Below, one piece after another: positions 59,844-64,000 of a DNA stretch of 64,000 nt (positions are counted from its first letter, which is position 1; each line of letters begins with the position of its first letter). A program made the position numbers and the translations under genes. Below the pieces are notes generated by a model, which did no database searches, was not told where the DNA came from, and saw only the letters and a program-made list of their open reading frames with translations. The stretch comes from Ancylostoma caninum. Taxonomy: Eukaryota; Nematoda; Chromadorea; Rhabditida; Ancylostomatidae. The stretch covers positions 558,001-622,000 of the forward strand of contig JBAJFG010000298.1 in NCBI GenBank assembly GCA_037903475.1, read 5' to 3'.

Positions 59844-60545
59844 TCAGTCTGGCCGTCCAGCTAACGCCGGCCTTCCAGACTTCTATTGATGTTCGCTTCG
59901 CTCGCATACTGCACGTTGAAGGCAAACACAAGAGTGTAGACGAATTGATAATATCTGTATACAATATCTGTATCCTTTCACGCAGTTCTATCGCTCTCCT
60001 GAGAAGCCCTCGACCCCGTAGGTGGTAGCTTTCCCCCATATGAGCGAAGTTATGGCCGTGAAGAATTGGGTGCAACCAATTCACTGCAAATGTTATTTTG
60101 AAATGATTTACGCTCAACTGGTTGTCGTGGTAATTCAAGTGATAAGGGTCCACCGGTGTATATAAACGGAAAGGAAAAAGTGGTTCATTCAGACACAAAC
60201 GGAATGGAAGAGAACACGGATACGAAAGGAAACAATGTACGTCTAGGTGATTTAGCTAGGAGGATCCGCCGGAACAGGGGAAGCGTACCTCTCATGTAGA
60301 AATGGACCCGCGTAGCGAATTCCTATTACTTGTGGAAGCCGGCGCACCCTTATCACACCGTTGGACCCGACTCCAGGCGTTTCCCCACTTTTGGACGCCG
60401 GCGCACCCTTATCACACCGTTGGACCCGACTCCAGGCGTTTTTCCACTTCCGGACGTCGGCGCACCCTTACCTCACAGTTGGACCCGTCCGGCGTTTCCG
60501 CACTTTTGAACGCCGGCACACCATTTTCAAACCGTTGAGACCATT
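59844..60545 (-). mobile_element. Family B Helitron copy, minus strand, 5'-truncated
   Basis: On the minus strand the 3' end reads hairpin GCCGGCGTTAGCTGGAC-like, GGCCAGACTGA (CTRR) and a host T. Rightward come the conserved 500-bp region and about three reversed 59-bp units (60340-60520). The GT-rich 5' end is missing. Confidence 0.75.
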
Positions 60546-61918
60546 CTCCATCAGACCCATTCTCCATCCGTGGACCCGTATCCTGACGTTTTTTTCTGAA
60601 CTATGGAGCCCCGACAAAACAGTCCGTCATCAGTGCACTTGCACTCCTTGTAGATTTCGAGGATAAAGGAAGAAAGTTAGGAAATATTCAGAAAGTGTGG
60701 TCAAAAATGGTTTCAGGAAGTGCCACAACAGCTAAAGATGACGCGTTCTTCGTTCAGTATCACGAAACACCATATAAATACCCACTATAGTCCCAAAACG
60801 AATTTATTGTATTCCTTCTGGTAACAGGCTCGGTGGGTGCGGACAGTTGTCATTTAGTTGTCGTTGTGTGTTGTATGTAACTTGCTTCTTGTTAAGATCT
60901 GAAGAAGGCGCTACGCGCCGAAAGCTTATCAAGCAAAAGAAAATAAAGAAGCTCTCATCCAGTGCTGAACAAAATTTTGTGAAATGAGACTTCGGGACAG
61001 CGCTATAATATAATACGTTCTTCTTCGTTCATCCTGTGTATCTGATTGTAGTGTCCTTCTCAGAAACAACGAGTCCTAAAACTCGCTAACCTCTGTGGAA
61101 CCTCAATGGGATGACAGCCAAGCGCACATCCCCAGTGAAGAAACCGAAAGTATCCCAACGCTGCGGGACCTCCCAAGGCATTCACCGATTTCTTCGACGT
61201 GATCATAAACAATTCAATCGTTGACCAAACGCCAATACGGGCTGTACTCTGCTCCGTACACTGCTGCTATGCAATGTCAAATTGTTGTAAACTCCTTCTC
61301 GCCCGGAGGGCTCGAGACCGTCAGGGCGCGGCCCCGCAGCGAAACCTTGAACGCGTTGCCTAAACCTCTCTCTTTATCGTTGCAGACTGTATCCAGTAAG
61401 CGTGGCCGCGGTGGAGAGCGGCTGTCTGGCCCATCACATGTTCAATACACAGTAGTAATAATATAGTTTTATGTTTTAATGCAGCAAGAGTAACACCGTA
61501 TTATGAGGTCCAGCAGATGATTACTTGACGATGTCGGGGGGATTGATGGCCGATTCTGGTAGGGGTCTTGCAGGCGCACCGCCTGGTCGTCGTTGGCGAT
61601 GGGGATCTCGGGGGCTCACGACCGGTCTCGAGCCCGGTCGACAGGCTTTTCCTCGCATGCTCGCCGAAGTTGCCACGCCCTTAGATAGGGTGAATCATTC
61701 TATCGAACGATCAGATTCCTACAGTTTAAAGTGCCTAGATCTTTCCTATGAGAAACCGAAGCATGGGAAATCTCCCTTGCTCACAATCCACTTCTCCGTC
61801 ACTGCCGCCGTTACGGTGCTTTGTTAAGTGGATCGAATGCTCGTCCAATCTAATGATAGATCCTAAAGGGCCAATCATGAAAACACTTTCAATCGTTCGG
61901 CGTAGACTTCAATAGAGG
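60546..61918. other. Intergenic, no supported gene
   Basis: Holds the hammerhead-like motif at 60899 and short GC-rich frames (for example 61525-61827) without a recognised domain. Confidence 0.4.
60899..60935 (+). ncRNA. Hammerhead-ribozyme-like core (candidate 2)
   Basis: CTGAAGA, stem GGCGC-TAC-GCGCC, GAAA, then a small stem GCTT-ATC-AAGC, followed by AATAAAG. Order and spacing resemble a type I hammerhead with short stem III. As in candidate 1, one extra A precedes stem II. The residue after stem III is A, not the expected U. Probably a degenerate or related motif. Confidence 0.3.
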
Positions 61919-62362
61919 ACGTTAAAGGCAGCAGGAGCCGAAATCTTCGACTCCGAGCTGAGGTGCGCGTGATGAAGTACAGACTCAGCACATCATAGAT
62001 GTGAAACGAACACAAACCATGGTGGCTTACCTGCAGAGAAAATGGAAACGTCGTTGCGAACACGCCTGGCCGAGTTCGCGCCGATACGAGTTTTCCCCGG
62101 CGTCAAAACCATTGCGAGGCGTGGTTTGGCACAAAGGTAGTACGAAATGCGTTCAATTCGCACGGTTTCGTGGTGGGATGGCACACATGACATGGGAGCA
62201 CTCTTCCGTGCGCGAACATGGCCAGGCGTGTTCGCGACGACAGTTCGAGTTTCTCTCTCATTGTCTGTGTTCGTTTCACATTTATGATGTGCTAAGTCTG
62301 TACTTCACTATGCGTACCTCAGCTCGGAGGCGAAGATTTCAGCTCTTGCTGCCTTTAAGTCG
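61919..62362. repeat. Foldback element with about 160-bp inverted arms
   Basis: The left arm (61919-62090: TTAAAGGCAGCAGGAGC, CTCCGAGCTGAGGT, GTGAAACGAACACA, GCGAACACGCCTGGCC) is complementary to the right arm (62195-62362). The centre is about 100 bp. Confidence 0.8.
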
Positions 62363-62823
62363 TGACATACACGGAATGGAAAGAAAATTGTCAGCTTGTT
62401 TTTTACGCTATCATATGAATCTTTCTGTCTGGGTCTCCACCTTGTATTTAACGAATCCTCGAGAACAGGAGGAAAGAAGAGGGAAGGAATGGGGTCCTAC
62501 AGCACACAATCCCAGCGATACCACTTACATCAGAGACATCATGACGTATGTTACAATTATGCGAATCTCGCAACTTCAGCAATGTTGAAAATGGATACAA
62601 CGGAGAACTTTATGTCGATGAAGAGAAATGGTAAGAGAGTCACCAGTTGACTTTTTTAGATAAGGATCAGTTAAGAGGAGTTGTAAAGAACTTACTATTG
62701 AAATAGGAAGTTCAGAGATAAGGCAGTAAAAGTTTCAGCGAAAGGATGCGAGCTGGTGGGTATGCAGATGGATGTTGCGGCTTGGCGGCTGACGTGAGCA
62801 AGTCATATTTGGAGTGATTACAG

Positions 62824-63068
62824 TTATCCAGATTCCAGAGATTTTCTCTATCGGTATTCAGATCTATTGCATTGTTGCGTCGGCGATTATGCTTGGTCTT
62901 GGAATCATAGAAATTATTCTGCACCCCGGGTCGTGGATGCTTCTTTTGGCTGGGGTGAGTTTGGGTGCCATTTGTTTCATACTTATTTATAGTAGAGGAA
63001 AACCTTTCGAAAAGACTACCAGGTTCGTAAAAGATAAGGGTGTACTTCTGCGCCAATCAGGTTGGTAG
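62824..63068 (+). CDS. Candidate membrane-protein exon, unrecognised
   Basis: A frame with two hydrophobic stretches (IFSIGIQIYCIVASAIMLGL and WMLLLAGVSLGAICFILIY), a short polar loop and a charged end. Possible donor at 62958 (GCTGGG|GTGAGT). An acceptor-like TTACAG lies just before. No partner exon was identified; could be chance. Confidence 0.25.
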
Positions 63069-63215
63069 GTGGATCTTCATTCTATGACGTTCCGACGGTA
63101 ATGGGCGGTAGTCGTCCGCAATCCACAACGTTCGGCTACTCTCTGTGGATGGCTGAGCATCAATAACCATTTCCCTATGATGGAATTTAGAGCACGAATA
63201 ACTCTGAAGTCCGCT

Positions 63216-63997
63216 GCCTGAACATTTTACGGGTCTCGTTGCCTGGCCAGCAGACGTGCTTGCCTGCTGGCCAGGCACGCAAGAGCCGGAAACTGGCCAG
63301 GCAACACCCGGGAACTGGTCAGGAAATTCAGTCCCGGAATCTGATCAGGCAACCACGAACACCCGGAAACTGGCCAGGCAAGACCCGGAAACTGGCCAGG
63401 CAAAACCCGGAAACTGGCTAGGCAACACCCGGAAAGTGGCCAGGCAACAATGGGAGGCTGGCGCAGCCGCGCATGCGCCCGGACGTCCCTACAAAAATCA
63501 GATGACATGGCCGCTCGGAGTGGGAGGTCTCACGAAGCCTCATGCAACTCTACCACCAAAAATGTCGAGGATGAACCACTCCACCCCGGTTTGTGTACAC
63601 CAGCCACTTCATGACAGCCATTTTTGCCTCGAAGATTGAAACACATTTGCAACTTTGAGTCCCCCTTCATTGTGCTGCGTACATGTTGCTGGTTGCAACT
63701 CATATGTTAATGTAGAGAAAATCCATTTTGACCGAAAAATTGCTCAATTTTTCACTTTATGGGAGGACGTTAAGGACACATCCATCTTGCATAAGCTTCA
63801 CCTCTAAATGTCTTCGCACTGTAGAAAAATATGGGTGGGAATACAAAAATTCCCTACTAGCACCTGGCAACGGGCGATAGCCGTAATCTGGTCGGGCAAC
63901 ACCCTTTCCTGGTTAGGAAACAGCAAGTCCGGGAATCTGACCAGGCAACACCCGTAAATTGAGCCGGATCGGATGTTGACCCGTAAAATGTTCAGGC
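63216..63997. mobile_element. Foldback element with subterminal 25-bp minisatellite
   Basis: A perfect 20-bp inverted repeat GCCTGAACATTTTACGGGTC at 63216-63235 and 63978-63997. Inside the left end is a hairpin (GCCTGGCCAGCAG...CTGCTGGCCAGGC, 63241-63278) and about eight 22-27 bp units of CACCCGGAAACTGGCCAGGC (to 63450). Related units lie at the right end (63865-63975). No coding frame recognised. Confidence 0.75.
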
Positions 63998-64000
63998 AAC

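Overview
The window reads as nuclear DNA of a nematode. A many-exon gene with short introns and TTTCAG-type acceptors sits next to mariner elements with hookworm bandit-style ends (TTGGGTTGG...AAGTTCG), a PAT-type tyrosine-recombinase retrotransposon and nematode-like Helitrons. A clade V (strongylid/hookworm-like) genome is the best guess, by inference only. One host gene is certain. The rest is mostly a transposon graveyard, much of it structurally legible.

Layout. 1-9453 (+): the 3' part of a PHLPP-type leucine-rich-repeat / PP2C phosphatase gene, 18 exons joined in consistent phase (1085 residues visible), with three inverted-repeat or mariner insertions in its introns. 10451-11300: a non-autonomous Helitron (family A). 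11308-15394: a second Helitron family (B) whose interior has expanded into about 58 copies of a 59-bp minisatellite. 16-19 kb: dispersed repeats and two isolated exon-like ORFs, one cysteine-rich. 20130-21768: a second family B Helitron, itself split by a Harbinger-like MITE with a TAA target duplication. 22.5-31 kb (-): a decayed Ty3/Gypsy-type LTR retroelement in the order Gag - Env-like - protease - RT - RNase H - integrase, with the membrane module between Gag and protease. 31.8-32.6 kb: ATTCG-rich degenerate satellite. 32.9-34.2 kb (+): a small unrecognised four-exon gene. 34574-39656 (+): a nearly complete PAT-like retrotransposon with textbook split direct repeats (A1...B1A2...B2), Gag with zinc knuckle, RT/RNase H and tyrosine recombinase. 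40-50 kb: MITEs with TA target sites, a dead mariner transposase, an element built on GGAACTTCCGCGGAGC repeats, ATTCG arrays, and a second family A Helitron at 49155-50030. 50.6-64 kb: a long (GT)n tract, three copies of a roughly 700-bp dispersed repeat, more foldback elements, family B Helitron remnants in both orientations, and a foldback element with a 25-bp minisatellite at the right edge.

How it fits together. The host gene has kept its splice phases despite intronic insertions. Between 10 and 64 kb the insertions are nested and adjacent (Helitron beside Helitron, Harbinger inside Helitron, mariner inside an older repeat), so relative ages can be read. The Gypsy and PAT coding regions carry only a few stops and frameshifts each, so they are relatively young. 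No cellular pathway or operon is visible beyond PHLPP. No tRNA, rRNA or CRISPR was found; two hammerhead-like cores and two tRNA-like T-arm segments are reported as candidates.
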